A stretch of 64,000 nucleotides of DNA from an uncultured Flavobacteriaceae bacterium (GTDB lineage Bacteria > Bacteroidota > Bacteroidia > Flavobacteriales > Flavobacteriaceae). Shown one piece after another: positions 1-9,437 of this stretch; position 1 is the first letter of the stretch; each line of letters starts with the position of its first letter. The DNA is taken from assembly GCA_947494565.1 (NCBI GenBank), contig CANLVG010000004.1, forward strand, positions 124,001-188,000, given 5' to 3'. The notes below the pieces were generated by a model that saw nothing but the letters and a program-made list of their open reading frames with translations, was not told where the DNA came from and made no database searches. A program made the position numbers and the translations under genes.

Positions 1-123
1 AGTGAAGTTCCTAGCATCCCGAGCACCATAATAGTCAGTAATGATCTCTTGGCGGGATAATTGTTTATCGCCACAAGCCATTAACGTACAGAAGAGACTG
101 GCTAAAAGAAATAGGTGTTTCAT
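1..123 (-). CDS. partial lipoprotein, N-terminal 41 residues
   Basis: An ATG at 123 opens a reading frame that stays open to the window edge, so only the N-terminus is visible. It begins with a basic, then hydrophobic signal sequence and a lipobox (LMAC, Cys at residue 17), followed by GDK. This is a typical Bacteroidota lipoprotein export signal. The visible mature part (about 25 residues) matches no family I recognise. It is probably the next gene downstream of the 164-676 gene on the same strand, with 40 nt between them. Confidence 0.7.
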   Translation of the reverse strand, partial: MKHLFLLASLFCTLMACGDKQLSRQEIITDYYGARDARNFT

Positions 124-163
124 TGGTTTATTTGTTCTTTTTTGAAACTAGGTTCATGGTAAA

Positions 164-676
164 TTAGTCATCATAAATCGAACCAAGCGGCTTAAGGTAT
201 TTATCAAAACCAATTTCCTTGCAGAAAGCGTGTATGCTTTTCCTTGCTATTGGGCTGAAACCCTTTGCCGGATAGGAGTAGTCTTCATTGACTTTGATGT
301 ATTTTTTTGAGATGGCGGGGATTTCCAGCGATGATATCAAATAATTACAATCTAGACAAACGCTGATGGCAGCTAGAATTTCATCTTTAGCATAATAAAC
401 TACAGCAAAATGTGGGTCAAAGCAAGAGGCAGTAGTTGTTCCATAGCTTTGGTCAGAAGTAAATAGTTCTTCCAGGTTATCAACTTGAGATCGATTTAGT
501 TCAATGGTATTCGCTATTTTTTCTTTTGCATTTTCCAAACAAACGTCGATTTTAAGCCCTCCCTCACCTTGATATTCGTATGCTAAAACTTTATCATAGT
601 GTAATAGGGAAAATGGATTGTTCTGTCCTACTAAAATAAGAGGCAAGAACAGTATAATAATACGTAGACTTTTCAT
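164..676 (-). CDS. hypothetical secreted protein
   Basis: A 170-residue protein with a short signal peptide (about residues 1-17, ending near LVGQ), so it is probably exported. The mature part has four cysteines, including a CLDC pair, and no motif I can tie to a known family. It sits on the same strand as the partial lipoprotein and the DUF695-like gene, 36 nt downstream of the latter, so the three may be co-transcribed. The ATG at 676 is the only start that keeps the signal peptide. Function unknown. Confidence 0.6.
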   Translation of the reverse strand: MKSLRIIILFLPLILVGQNNPFSLLHYDKVLAYEYQGEGGLKIDVCLENAKEKIANTIELNRSQVDNLEELFTSDQSYGTTTASCFDPHFAVVYYAKDEILAAISVCLDCNYLISSLEIPAISKKYIKVNEDYSYPAKGFSPIARKSIHAFCKEIGFDKYLKPLGSIYDD

Positions 677-712
677 GTAACACTATTCATGGGACTTTGC
701 TCCTCCCAATTC

Positions 713-1531
713 CTATTTTTCCACTGACGTTTCCCAACCATCATATGTTCCATGATTGATTTTCGCAATTTTTCGTAAGCTAGTGGTTATGGGATAGATT
801 GAATTTATATCCACCTTGTCGTTTCTCCAAATCCGCAGCTCAAAGGGGAGTTCACTTTTTTTATTCGTTCCTGAGAATTCAATGGTAAAATCTAGCTGCG
901 CCACCTCGGCCTCACATTTCTTCAAGTCGGTTTCGGTCTTAAAATATAACCAGTGATCTACTCTTCTCTTTTTTATCAATTTATCGCCTGCTTCCTCGAG
1001 GTTGGCCACTACGGACTGGTCGCCCATATAGTTTTTGATGTCTTCATTCGGATAAAGAAAATCGGTGTAGTAGCTCCAGAGACTATCCGCCTTTAGATGA
1101 ATATAATACTCGTAATCAGGATAGTTTTCAGTGTAAAATTCCTCCAGTTTTTCCTTTATTCCTGTAGGGTCTGTTAGGTAGTAATACTGCAACCTTTCCT
1201 TCTTGTGCGTAAAAGAACCCACGAGTAGGACCTTGGTTTGCCGGCCGATTAATTCCGTAAGCTCATCTTCAACTTTGTGAAGTAGTGTAAAGGTCTTTTT
1301 TTCCGGAAAACCATCTTCCCTTGAGGTTTCATAGGTAAGTCCTGTTACCAAAACATGTTCAAAATCGGAAACAGGCGAATCATCTATGAGATCCATTCGA
1401 ATCGTTGTGGAGCCTGGAGTACCATTTTCATATGATGCGATATAAGAATCCCATTGCTCATTCGCGGTCTGGCCATATACCATTGAAACGGTATAGAAAA
1501 CCAAAGTGATGAGGGCTATTTTGTTTTTCAT
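713..1531 (-). CDS. secreted DUF695 / RraB-like two-domain protein
   Basis: A 272-residue protein with an N-terminal signal peptide (about residues 1-20, ending YGQ). Residues about 22-150 resemble DUF695, with the conserved run WDSYIASYENG near the start. Residues about 155-270 resemble the RraB-like domain that often follows it; the terminal pattern KVDHW/RVDHWLYFKTE and the closing YDGWETSV are typical. RraB proper is a cytoplasmic inhibitor of RNase E in Proteobacteria. This exported Bacteroidota protein cannot be assumed to share that role. The family assignment rests on remembered sequence patterns. Confidence 0.6.
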   Translation of the reverse strand: MKNKIALITLVFYTVSMVYGQTANEQWDSYIASYENGTPGSTTIRMDLIDDSPVSDFEHVLVTGLTYETSREDGFPEKKTFTLLHKVEDELTELIGRQTKVLLVGSFTHKKERLQYYYLTDPTGIKEKLEEFYTENYPDYEYYIHLKADSLWSYYTDFLYPNEDIKNYMGDQSVVANLEEAGDKLIKKRRVDHWLYFKTETDLKKCEAEVAQLDFTIEFSGTNKKSELPFELRIWRNDKVDINSIYPITTSLRKIAKINHGTYDGWETSVEK

Positions 1532-1773
1532 GTTCTGTTCTTACATTAATTCCTATACCAATTCATTCAAAGATATGCCCAAATCCGATAATTTAGGTTT
1601 TTCTATTGAATTCCGTGCTTGAGGAATCGATGAACGACCTCTTTTTCCGGTTAAGGGTTTTTGGGGTCGAATACCGTTATCGGCGCTTTTTTACACTTTA
1701 TCCGAACTTGGGTCGGTTAACGACTATTTTGTCTGGTTGGGCGAACGAAACCCCGATAAAATAGGGTCTGCGA

Positions 1774-1791
1774 GTTTTATATATATAAAAC
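1774..1791. promoter_or_regulatory. perfect 18-bp AT-rich palindrome before a small secreted gene
   Basis: The sequence GTTTTATATATATAAAAC is perfectly self-complementary and ends 9 nt before the ATG of the 1800-2039 gene. It could be an operator or a leader hairpin, or a chance product of AT-richness. The remaining intergenic DNA (1532-1773) shows no convincing promoter or gene. Confidence 0.3.
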
Positions 1792-1799
1792 AAACAGTC

Positions 1800-2039
1800 A
1801 TGAAAACTATCGCAACTTTAATCTTTGTTCTTTTTATCGGAGTAACCGCTCAAGCGCAAACCGCTACTGAAGAGGTTACGATAGCGACCATTGAAATGAC
1901 TGTAGTAGATGCCACCGAAAACAACGAGACTACTTTAGAGACCGCTCAGGAAGTTGCTCGCTTGTACATGTACAGCAACGCTCGTGTAAAGAAAGCCTTG
2001 TCTTTTACTACCAAGAGAAATAAGGCTAAAATGGCATAA
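1800..2039 (+). CDS. small secreted protein of unknown function
   Basis: The ATG at 1800 gives 79 residues beginning with a clean signal peptide (basic start, hydrophobic core, cleavage near AQAQ at 17-20). A GTG at 1737 in the same frame would add 21 residues before the signal peptide and is rejected. The mature peptide is about 60 residues, acidic in the first half (TEEV...ENNETTLE) and strongly basic at the end (ARVKKALSFTTKRNKAKMA). Similar short secreted proteins with a basic SFTTKRNKA-like tail occur in flavobacteria, but I know no function. Confidence 0.65.
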   Translation: MKTIATLIFVLFIGVTAQAQTATEEVTIATIEMTVVDATENNETTLETAQEVARLYMYSNARVKKALSFTTKRNKAKMA

Positions 2040-2089
2040 TCATTCTGAGTTCATTGATACCAGTATCTACCTATCTCTCCTCATACCCC

Positions 2090-2803
2090 TTAATTCGACA
2101 TCGGAACTTCCATCAGCAAAAGTCTGGTCTGTGGCTGAATCTCAAAATCAACATTTTCCGTATGCTCGATGCCTAATCCGTCCCGTCGACCCAATGTGAT
2201 ATCACCAATAGTACATTTTCCTTCCAGTACGAAAACATAAAGTCCGTTTGACATATCCTTCAGTCGGTGGGTCAGTGCCCTATCGGTATCGAAATCACCT
2301 AGGTGAAACCAGGCATTCTGATGTATCCATACCCCTGCATCATCGGCATTCGGCGATAGTATTTGATGAAACCGGTTGTGCATATCGGCGGCCTTCAATG
2401 TAATCTGGTCATATCTGGGCTCGACATTGACCTTGTTGGGAATCACCCAAATCTGCAAAAACTTGACCTTACTGTCCGCATTCTTGTTCTTTTCACTGTG
2501 CTGCACTCCGGTACCGGCGCTCATGACTTGAATGTCTCCTGATTTGATGACGGCCTTGTTGCCCATGCTGTCTTGATGTGCCAAATCACCTTCCAGGGGA
2601 ATCGAGATGATTTCCATATTACTATGGCCGTGCATACCAAACCCCATTCCGGCCGAAACTTCGTCATCGTTCAAGACCCGTAATACTCCAAAATTTTCCC
2701 TTTCCGGGTTGTAATAATTGGCAAAACTGAAGGAATGGTAACTGTTAAGCCATCCGTGGTTGGCATGGCCTCTGGTTTCTGCTTTATGAAGTGTTGCTTT
2801 CAT
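2090..2803 (-). CDS. pirin family protein (YhhW-like)
   Basis: A cupin-fold pirin of 237 residues when started at the ATG at 2803, the usual length for bacterial YhhW-type pirins. A start at 2842 would add 13 residues that pirins lack, and an A-rich stretch precedes 2803. The four metal ligands of pirin are present: His58 and His60 (MHGHSN), His102 and Glu104 (VQHSEK). Family members bind Fe(II) or another divalent metal; some have quercetin 2,3-dioxygenase activity, but the physiological substrate is usually unknown. The gene ends 50 nt past the convergent 1800-2039 gene. The upstream amidohydrolase stop is 47 nt away on the same strand, so co-transcription is possible. Confidence 0.88.
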   Translation of the reverse strand: MKATLHKAETRGHANHGWLNSYHSFSFANYYNPERENFGVLRVLNDDEVSAGMGFGMHGHSNMEIISIPLEGDLAHQDSMGNKAVIKSGDIQVMSAGTGVQHSEKNKNADSKVKFLQIWVIPNKVNVEPRYDQITLKAADMHNRFHQILSPNADDAGVWIHQNAWFHLGDFDTDRALTHRLKDMSNGLYVFVLEGKCTIGDITLGRRDGLGIEHTENVDFEIQPQTRLLLMEVPMSN

Positions 2804-2850
2804 GTTTTTTGTGAATTTTATAGTTGTAGTAGGTTGCTTCACGAGGCTTC

Positions 2851-4422
2851 CTAATTTAGACTATTAGTCGATTTTTTATGCAATACCTTTCCATTGAGCG
2901 CTCCTGTAAATTTTCCGTCCGATACCGCTAATTTTCCATTTATGATACTGAATATCAGTCCTTTGGAGAATTGAAAGGCATCCGTATAATCGGCTTGGTC
3001 TTGAAAGGTTTCCGGGTTGAATATGATTAGATCGGCATAATATCCAGGAAGTAATTTGCCTCTTTTTTCGATTCCCAATAACTCAGCGGTTTTTGAGGTA
3101 CTCCCATTGATGAAGGTCGCCAAATCGATAATGCTGTCTTTTCTAACGTAGGTGTCGTATTTGCGTGGAAACGAACCATATTTTCTTGGATGTCCGGTAT
3201 TACCATCGGAGCCCGTCACTACCCAAGGTTGTTGCATGAAATTATGGATGTCTTCAGGGTTCATATTGAATGATGCCACGCGTACATAACTTTTCTTCAG
3301 GAGTTCAAATACCGTTTCCTCTGGGGAGCGGCCCATAATTTTTGAGATCTCCAAGAGGGTTTTGCCAACATATAAGGAGTCCTCCGTTTTTACGATCAAT
3401 AGTTTTTCAGGTCCCCCACGCCGAAAAATATTCTTTTTAGTTTCCTCAAGAATCGATGCCCTGACCATTTTATCATCATATCGGATAAAGAGGGAATCCT
3501 TACCCCCGCTTTCCGCCCAACGCGGAACGACCGCTGCTTTCAATCCTGTGGCGGAGGCGTCATAAGGGTATTGGTTGGCAGTGACCTGTATACCCTCTTT
3601 GCGGGCACTTTCTATGAGTTGTATGATGGAATCGCTTTGGTGCCACACATCGACCCCTAAACATTTGATATGTGAAATGTGGATGGGAAGTTTGGCCTGC
3701 CTGCCGATTTCAATGGCCTCGGTTATGGCAGCGATCAGGCCGACTGTATACGAACTTTCATCGCGCAAATGGGTATCGTACATACCATTGTGCTCGGCAA
3801 CGGTTTTGGCCAAAGCGATAACCTCTTCCGTAGTGGCATAACTTCCAGGGGAATAAAAAAGCCCTGTAGACATTCCAAAGGCCCCGGCCTCCATTTCCTT
3901 ATGGATCAAGGCTTGCATCTTCAAAATTTCATCTTTGGAGGCTTCACGATTACTGGTGCCCATAACCTGTTTGCGCAGGGTTCCGTGACCGACTAGCATT
4001 AGGGCATTGGTGCCGATTCCGTGCGCTTCATACTGTTGTCTGTATTCCGATGAGGGAAAAAAACTATCCCCGTCATTGCCAACGACTACGGTGGTAACCC
4101 CCTGTAACAAAAAGGGTAGGTTATGGGAAAGATCGGGGTCTTTTAATTCCCTATCCGCATGGGTATGAGGGTCAATGAAGCCCGGGGCAACGATAAGGTC
4201 TTTGGCATCGATTGTTTTTTTAGCCTTGAACAAGTCCACATCCTTGGTGCCTACAAAAACAATAGTATCGTTTTTTATGGCAATACTGGTGCTTTTCGGT
4301 ATGGTGTCCGAACCATCGTACACCAATCCGTTTACAATTAGTAGATCCGCCTCAATGACCTTTTCGGTGCATGAGAGTAGACCAAGCAAAAGTAACGCAC
4401 TAAAAAATTTCAAGGTATTCAT
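2851..4422 (-). CDS. D-aminoacylase-type amidohydrolase lipoprotein
   Basis: A 523-residue amidohydrolase-superfamily enzyme with a lipobox (LLSC, Cys18), so it is anchored in an envelope membrane. Residues about 25-80 form the small beta-sandwich, followed by the TIM-barrel metal site: H86-x-H88 in the PHTHAD motif, a THLR histidine, the HISHIK histidine, and the catalytic Asp in VTGSDGNTGH. This order fits N-acyl-D-amino-acid deacylases, which free D-amino acids from N-acyl derivatives. In classical D-aminoacylases the GNCG cysteine bridges the metals; here it reads GNDG (Asp117). The substrate is therefore uncertain. The neighbouring SusC/SusD pair and carboxypeptidase remnant suggest peptide or acyl-amino-acid catabolism. 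Confidence 0.82.
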   Translation of the reverse strand: MNTLKFFSALLLLGLLSCTEKVIEADLLIVNGLVYDGSDTIPKSTSIAIKNDTIVFVGTKDVDLFKAKKTIDAKDLIVAPGFIDPHTHADRELKDPDLSHNLPFLLQGVTTVVVGNDGDSFFPSSEYRQQYEAHGIGTNALMLVGHGTLRKQVMGTSNREASKDEILKMQALIHKEMEAGAFGMSTGLFYSPGSYATTEEVIALAKTVAEHNGMYDTHLRDESSYTVGLIAAITEAIEIGRQAKLPIHISHIKCLGVDVWHQSDSIIQLIESARKEGIQVTANQYPYDASATGLKAAVVPRWAESGGKDSLFIRYDDKMVRASILEETKKNIFRRGGPEKLLIVKTEDSLYVGKTLLEISKIMGRSPEETVFELLKKSYVRVASFNMNPEDIHNFMQQPWVVTGSDGNTGHPRKYGSFPRKYDTYVRKDSIIDLATFINGSTSKTAELLGIEKRGKLLPGYYADLIIFNPETFQDQADYTDAFQFSKGLIFSIINGKLAVSDGKFTGALNGKVLHKKSTNSLN

Positions 4423-4432
4423 ATATTATTAG

Positions 4433-4714
4433 TACTATAGCCCAAAACGCTGATGCGGGCTTTATCTGTTTGAGGCAATGGAGCAAGCGGTCATATCGCC
4501 GATTGTCTGGTGCACTATCAAATATATGGATTCTTCAAGACCGAAGCGAAAAGGGGCGCCTTCCATGAGCGTCGGATGAGTGGGCCGAAAGTTGGTAGGG
4601 CACTGACAGCAACGGAGGTCCTCTACGCATATGCCAATGGTTTCAAAAAAGTAAGGCTGATTGACTACGATATCAAACAGCCTTACGCATTAACTCAACT
4701 AAAATTATCGTTTC
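4433..4714. other. 282-nt intergenic region without a supported gene
   Basis: It lies between the amidohydrolase start and the SusD stop. A plus-strand frame (4510-4740) could encode 76 residues but has no recognisable domain, no ribosome-binding context, and overlaps the end of susD. A weak 5-bp stem (AGCCC/GGGCT) lies near 4440-4465 and might help terminate the SusC/SusD transcript. I see no promoter consensus. It could be a decayed gene, but I could not identify a parent. Confidence 0.35.
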
Positions 4715-6160
4715 CTATTGGTTCACCGGAGTCGGCGTAAAAAGGTCAGGTATGGGATCCGGCAAATTACTATTGTTATTGATTTCATCTTGTGCATATA
4801 GAAAGCGTTGAGGGTTGACGGTGGTGGTGCTATTATTCAGAGGAAATGGCACCAATACATCGGTTTCCGACCGCAATCGTCTCACGTCGTTAAAAGGTAT
4901 ATATGTACTAAAACCGGTAACGTACCGCTCCTCGATGATTTCTCGAAGTACCGCCCTATCCGTGGCGATAGCATCCGAGTTTTCCATGCCGCCGGTTTCG
5001 AAATCCGCCAAAACATAGGCCTCGTAGAGAAGGGTGTCATCGGTGTTCATCAAGTTGAATGCCTCCCCCGAGTTTAAATAGGCCCGTAACTCGTTCAACT
5101 TATCGACAGCTCCTTGAATATCATTGTTCGCCCGTATCAGACACTCGGCCCATATGAGCAGATTCTCTTCGTAACTCACTAATTTCATGGGAATCGCCTG
5201 CCCATCAATACCGTTAAAAAGATCCTCGACAATACCACTTTCCTGAGCGCCATCACCACTGATAAAAGAATAGGCCCTACGAGCGGTTTCATCAGTTTTT
5301 GCATTGTTCCGGCTATTGGCGTTTTCAGGATCGATCAGATCTCTGTAAAATGTACCGTCACCTGTCATATCGCCTGCCCTACTACTATTGACAAAGTTGA
5401 ACAGGATATTGCTGTTGCCGGGTACATCGCCTACAGGATTGTAAGCCATGGTACCTGCACTACTATTGATACCGTTAGCCACATTGGCCAATGCCAGGTC
5501 ATACTGTTTTGTTTGCAGGTAATACCGTGCTTTCAAGGTATAGGCAGCGGCTATCCAATTCGTAGCATTGCCGCCAAAATAATTGTCTTGACTGTTGACG
5601 ATACTAGTGGTGGCCCCACTTTGCAGTTTAGGTATGGCATTGTCCAACAAGGTCTGCAGGGCAGCATATACATCGGCCTGCCCATCTAAGGTAGGGTCTT
5701 CCGAATCTATTCCGGGATTTTCGGGGGTGGCCATGGAATAAGGAATATCTCCAAAGAGGGATGCTGCGGTACCCACTGCTAACGCCTCGTTGACATCGAT
5801 AATCCCCTGTAAAACGCCGACATCGGGCGAAATTCTTCGGATTTCGGCATTCTGTACCAAAATCCCATTGTACAGATGCCCCCAGATCGCATCGGAATCA
5901 CCCGGGGTATAATCGTAATTGTAAAGGGTTTGCTGAACCAATTGCAAGCCTATCAGTCCTCCGGTATAGTACATACTCGTTCGGGCCAGTTGCCCCTGTT
6001 GTATTTGAGCATTTGCCAACAAGGTTCCCGCTAGTAACAAATCCCCTGACGGAACTTCCACCAATTCATTCGGGTTATCGTTGACGTCCAAATAATCATC
6101 GCATCCGGTGGTAGCCATTAGGAAAATCAATGATACCAGTGTCTTATATATAGATTTCAT
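4715..6160 (-). CDS. SusD/RagB-family outer-membrane lipoprotein (SusD-like 2 type)
   Basis: A 481-residue surface lipoprotein, partner of the adjacent SusC porin, that captures a ligand over the channel. The signal peptide ends at a lipobox (TTGC, Cys20) and is followed by DDYLDVNDNPN, the hallmark N-terminal run of the SusD_like-2 group. TPR-like helical stretches follow. This subgroup is often linked to peptide rather than glycan loci. The start at 6160 lies 14 nt after the susC stop, so the two genes form one transcript. No glycoside hydrolase or polysaccharide lyase is nearby, which also argues against a glycan target. Confidence 0.9.
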   Translation of the reverse strand: MKSIYKTLVSLIFLMATTGCDDYLDVNDNPNELVEVPSGDLLLAGTLLANAQIQQGQLARTSMYYTGGLIGLQLVQQTLYNYDYTPGDSDAIWGHLYNGILVQNAEIRRISPDVGVLQGIIDVNEALAVGTAASLFGDIPYSMATPENPGIDSEDPTLDGQADVYAALQTLLDNAIPKLQSGATTSIVNSQDNYFGGNATNWIAAAYTLKARYYLQTKQYDLALANVANGINSSAGTMAYNPVGDVPGNSNILFNFVNSSRAGDMTGDGTFYRDLIDPENANSRNNAKTDETARRAYSFISGDGAQESGIVEDLFNGIDGQAIPMKLVSYEENLLIWAECLIRANNDIQGAVDKLNELRAYLNSGEAFNLMNTDDTLLYEAYVLADFETGGMENSDAIATDRAVLREIIEERYVTGFSTYIPFNDVRRLRSETDVLVPFPLNNSTTTVNPQRFLYAQDEINNNSNLPDPIPDLFTPTPVNQ

Positions 6161-6173
6161 AATTTACTACGTA

Positions 6174-9100
6174 TTAAAAGTTAAAATTGACTCCAAAAGC
6201 ATAGGTTCTTGTTCCAGGATTGGAGAAGTAATCCAATCCTCGCGCCCTACCCACACCAAACTGGTTAACGTCAGGGTCGATTCCGACGACATCCGTCCAT
6301 ATGATCAGGTTGCGCCCTGAGACGGTGAATTCCATCGAAGTTAAACCCGTGGCATCTTGAAACCCCTTGGAGTTCAACTTGTATGATAATGAGAGTTCTC
6401 GAAGTCGTGTCCAGCTGCCATCTTCTACGGCAAACTCATTGAGTTTCCCATCACCAAAACCGTAAAGCGAGGTGTAATACGATTCATCCAACAAGACGTT
6501 GCCGCCACCAAAATTTCCGATATTACCTCGTACGACCGAACCGGCAGGGATGGTAGCCCCATCAAAATTCACCAAGTCTTCCGTCAATGTAATGGTATTG
6601 CCGACATCGGCATGCGTTCCGAAGAATGACAATATAAATCGGGTACGTTGTGCCAAATCATTCCCTTGGCTGGTATCGAAGGAAGTAGCCAACGAAAGGT
6701 TTTTATACGATAAATTGAATTGCAGGCCGCCTCTCCAATCTGGATTGGGATCACCGACAATAAGGTTTCCACCAGTGTCTACTTGTGGGAAGCCATTCGA
6801 ATCTAAAATCAAACTACCGTCATCATTTCTCAAGGCACCTTGGGTATACAGTACGCCCAACGGTTCTCCATCAATGGCAACGGATTGAATTGAGGTTCCT
6901 TCTGAGAATTCCTGAATAAACTCCCCGTTGCCTTCAACACCCCTTACCACGTTTTTGTTGGTGCTATAGTTCATTGCAATTGAACCTTTCCAATCTTCCT
7001 TTCTTAGAAAATCATAGCGCAGTTCCACTTCAAGCCCGTCGTTTTCAATAGTGGCGCCGTTGGCATAGATTTCATCAAAACCAAGGGAGGGAACCAAGGC
7101 AAGGTCGAGTAAGACATCTTCGGTCTTATTGGTGTAGTAGGTGGTGGAGAGGCCTAGTCTGTTGCGCATAAACCGTAAATCGAGACCTACTTCATATTCC
7201 GTTTTGATTTCAGGTCGTAGTGCCGGATTTCCTAAGCGCTCATCGAACTGGAAACCGCCACCAAAGTTTTCAAGGGCTATTTCATCAGAGAAAGAGGAGA
7301 ACGTTCCTACCTCAAAGACCGTCTGCTCTCGATGCGCTATGGGTACATTGGCCACCTGTCCGTACGCCAACCGCAGTTTTCCGAAAGATAGGGGTCCGGT
7401 ATTCTCAAAGGCTTTGCTAAACGTCCAACCCAATTCCGCGCTAGGGTAGAAGAACCCGTTGTCGGTAACTGGTAGCACCGAATGCTTCTCATAGGCCCCA
7501 CCTAGTTGTAGGATCAATTGATCGGCATAGTCGAAATTGGCCGTACCGTAGAAACGGATGTTTCTTCTGCTGGTCCGTGTGGTTTCTGAACCGATGTTCT
7601 CCCTAGCGGATAGTTCAGCTGCATCCAAGGGTCTTCTAAAATTGGCAATGAAATTATCGGCCTCGGTGAATGTTCTTTTTCGTCTTCTATCATTGAGACC
7701 GAAACCTACGACGATATTGGTATTCAACTTTTCGGTCAATGCATAGTTGAAGTTGGTGATAAAATCGCCATTGTACTCTTCGTTATTGATCGTCTCGTCA
7801 TTCAAAAGACCGAACCTTCTTGCAGCCCCTGCGGTGTAATAGGGGAAGAAATAGACTCGGGTATCCACGTAAAAGTCAACACCACCCCTGACGAGCGAAC
7901 TGATATTATTGTTCCATTTATATGAGACTTCGCCCGTACCGATGAGACGATTTACCTTGGCTGTACTGATCTGCTCGTTGATCGTCCAAAGGGGATTGTT
8001 GTAAATGACGTTGTCGCTATTGGCTAAATACCTGCGATAGCCTCGATGCCTGTTGGGGGTAATGGAACCCGAACTGCTATGGTAATTACCGATATAATCC
8101 GATTGATCAAAATCGGGTGGCGTACGCAAAAGTCCCAGATATAAACCAGCGGTATTCGAACCTTGCTGGGTTCTATTGGAACCCGTATGCACATAATTGG
8201 CTTTAAAATTAGTTCTCCATTTATCCGACAGGTTTTGGGTCATATTGATCGTGAAATTGGTCTTTTTGTAGAAGCTACTCTTAATGACCCCCTTTTGATT
8301 GAGGTGCCCTGCGCTCATATAATAGGTGCCTTTTTCATTTCCGCTACTCACTGCAATTTTGTTATCGTAGGTTATGCCTGTTCCAAAAACCTGGTCAAAG
8401 TTTCTATCGGTATAGACTTCCCTTGAATTTTTTTCGAGTATGGGATAAATAACGTTGTCCGAGACCAAAGATTCAAAAAACTCACCTGAGGTGTCTACCA
8501 CATCGTCACCGCCGGATCGATCTGCGATGATATCACCCCAAGAGCGTTGTGCGGTGGGATTGAAACTACCACCATTACCTTGACCAAACCTTGTTTGCAG
8601 TGGATGTTCGTATGAGATTTGATCGATGGAAACACCGGAAGAGTAGCTCACATTGAATTTGCCGGCCTTCCCTTTTTTTGTGGTGATCACGATGACCCCG
8701 TTCAAGGCCCTTGACCCATATAAAGCACCTGCTGAAGCTCCTTTAAAGACCTGAAACGATTCAATGTCTTCTGGATTGATATCATTTAACCTTGATTGCT
8801 GTGATACCCCGGCCGATTGATCGCTGTCACCGGAACCCGCTATGTTGTCGTTGTTCAACGGAATACCGTCGACAATGATCAAGGGTTGACTTGATCCACT
8901 TAATGAACTGGTTCCCCTAATCTGAATGTTGGAACCTGCCCCGGGATCACCTGAAGTCGCGTTGATCGATACCCCAGCGGCTTTACCGGCGATACCATCG
9001 ATAATCTTGTTTTCCACAGGTTGTACCAATTTATCGGAATCGATTTTTGAATAGGTCGATGCCATTTTATCACGTTGTTCCACAAAGCCCAAGGCGGTAA

Positions 9101-9410
9101 CCACCACTTCATCAAGCGCCTGCGAATCTTCTTGTAAGACGATGTTGATTGTGCTGTTGCCGTCGGCAACTGTCCGCTCTTCTGATTTATATCCGATAAA
9201 CGAAACGACCAATACATCTCCTGTAGCTGCGTCAATGATATAGTTTCCGTCAAAATCAGTAGTTACACCGTTCGTAGTTCCTTTGATGACAATTGAGGCG
9301 CCGGGTAGCGGCCCCGTATCATCACTCACATTACCCGTAATCGTAGTTTGTGCGTACATTGTGGCCACGCCAAACCATACGGCCATCAAAAACAAAGTAG
9401 TTTTTTTCAT
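6174..9410 (-). CDS. SusC/RagA-family TonB-linked outer-membrane transporter
   Basis: A 1078-residue TonB-dependent receptor. It has a signal peptide (cleavage near MYAQ, residue 21), a CarboxypepD_reg-like domain (about 22-100, with GTTNGVTTDFDGNY), a TonB-box-like DEVVVTALG, a plug domain (about 115-250, with the SusC signature region FQVFKGASAGALYGSRA), then a long beta-barrel ending in FNF. There is no STN domain, so direct FecA-like signalling to an anti-sigma factor is not indicated. It pairs with the SusD-like gene immediately downstream. By analogy with RagAB and from the neighbouring peptidase remnant and deacylase, the cargo may be oligopeptides; this is inference. Confidence 0.92.
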   Translation of the reverse strand: MKKTTLFLMAVWFGVATMYAQTTITGNVSDDTGPLPGASIVIKGTTNGVTTDFDGNYIIDAATGDVLVVSFIGYKSEERTVADGNSTINIVLQEDSQALDEVVVTALGFVEQRDKMASTYSKIDSDKLVQPVENKIIDGIAGKAAGVSINATSGDPGAGSNIQIRGTSSLSGSSQPLIIVDGIPLNNDNIAGSGDSDQSAGVSQQSRLNDINPEDIESFQVFKGASAGALYGSRALNGVIVITTKKGKAGKFNVSYSSGVSIDQISYEHPLQTRFGQGNGGSFNPTAQRSWGDIIADRSGGDDVVDTSGEFFESLVSDNVIYPILEKNSREVYTDRNFDQVFGTGITYDNKIAVSSGNEKGTYYMSAGHLNQKGVIKSSFYKKTNFTINMTQNLSDKWRTNFKANYVHTGSNRTQQGSNTAGLYLGLLRTPPDFDQSDYIGNYHSSSGSITPNRHRGYRRYLANSDNVIYNNPLWTINEQISTAKVNRLIGTGEVSYKWNNNISSLVRGGVDFYVDTRVYFFPYYTAGAARRFGLLNDETINNEEYNGDFITNFNYALTEKLNTNIVVGFGLNDRRRKRTFTEADNFIANFRRPLDAAELSARENIGSETTRTSRRNIRFYGTANFDYADQLILQLGGAYEKHSVLPVTDNGFFYPSAELGWTFSKAFENTGPLSFGKLRLAYGQVANVPIAHREQTVFEVGTFSSFSDEIALENFGGGFQFDERLGNPALRPEIKTEYEVGLDLRFMRNRLGLSTTYYTNKTEDVLLDLALVPSLGFDEIYANGATIENDGLEVELRYDFLRKEDWKGSIAMNYSTNKNVVRGVEGNGEFIQEFSEGTSIQSVAIDGEPLGVLYTQGALRNDDGSLILDSNGFPQVDTGGNLIVGDPNPDWRGGLQFNLSYKNLSLATSFDTSQGNDLAQRTRFILSFFGTHADVGNTITLTEDLVNFDGATIPAGSVVRGNIGNFGGGNVLLDESYYTSLYGFGDGKLNEFAVEDGSWTRLRELSLSYKLNSKGFQDATGLTSMEFTVSGRNLIIWTDVVGIDPDVNQFGVGRARGLDYFSNPGTRTYAFGVNFNF

Positions 9411-9437
9411 AAAGTTCGATTTTTAGTTAGATTGATT

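Noticed and set aside
4510-4740. A plus-strand frame of 76 residues
   Set aside because: No signal, domain or ribosome-binding context, and its end overlaps susD. A vague likeness to an aldolase-like helix was not enough to call a gene or pseudogene.
4715-9410. A glycan utilisation locus around the first SusC/SusD pair
   Set aside because: No glycoside hydrolase, lyase, sulfatase or hybrid sensor is nearby, and the SusD subtype and neighbours fit peptides better.
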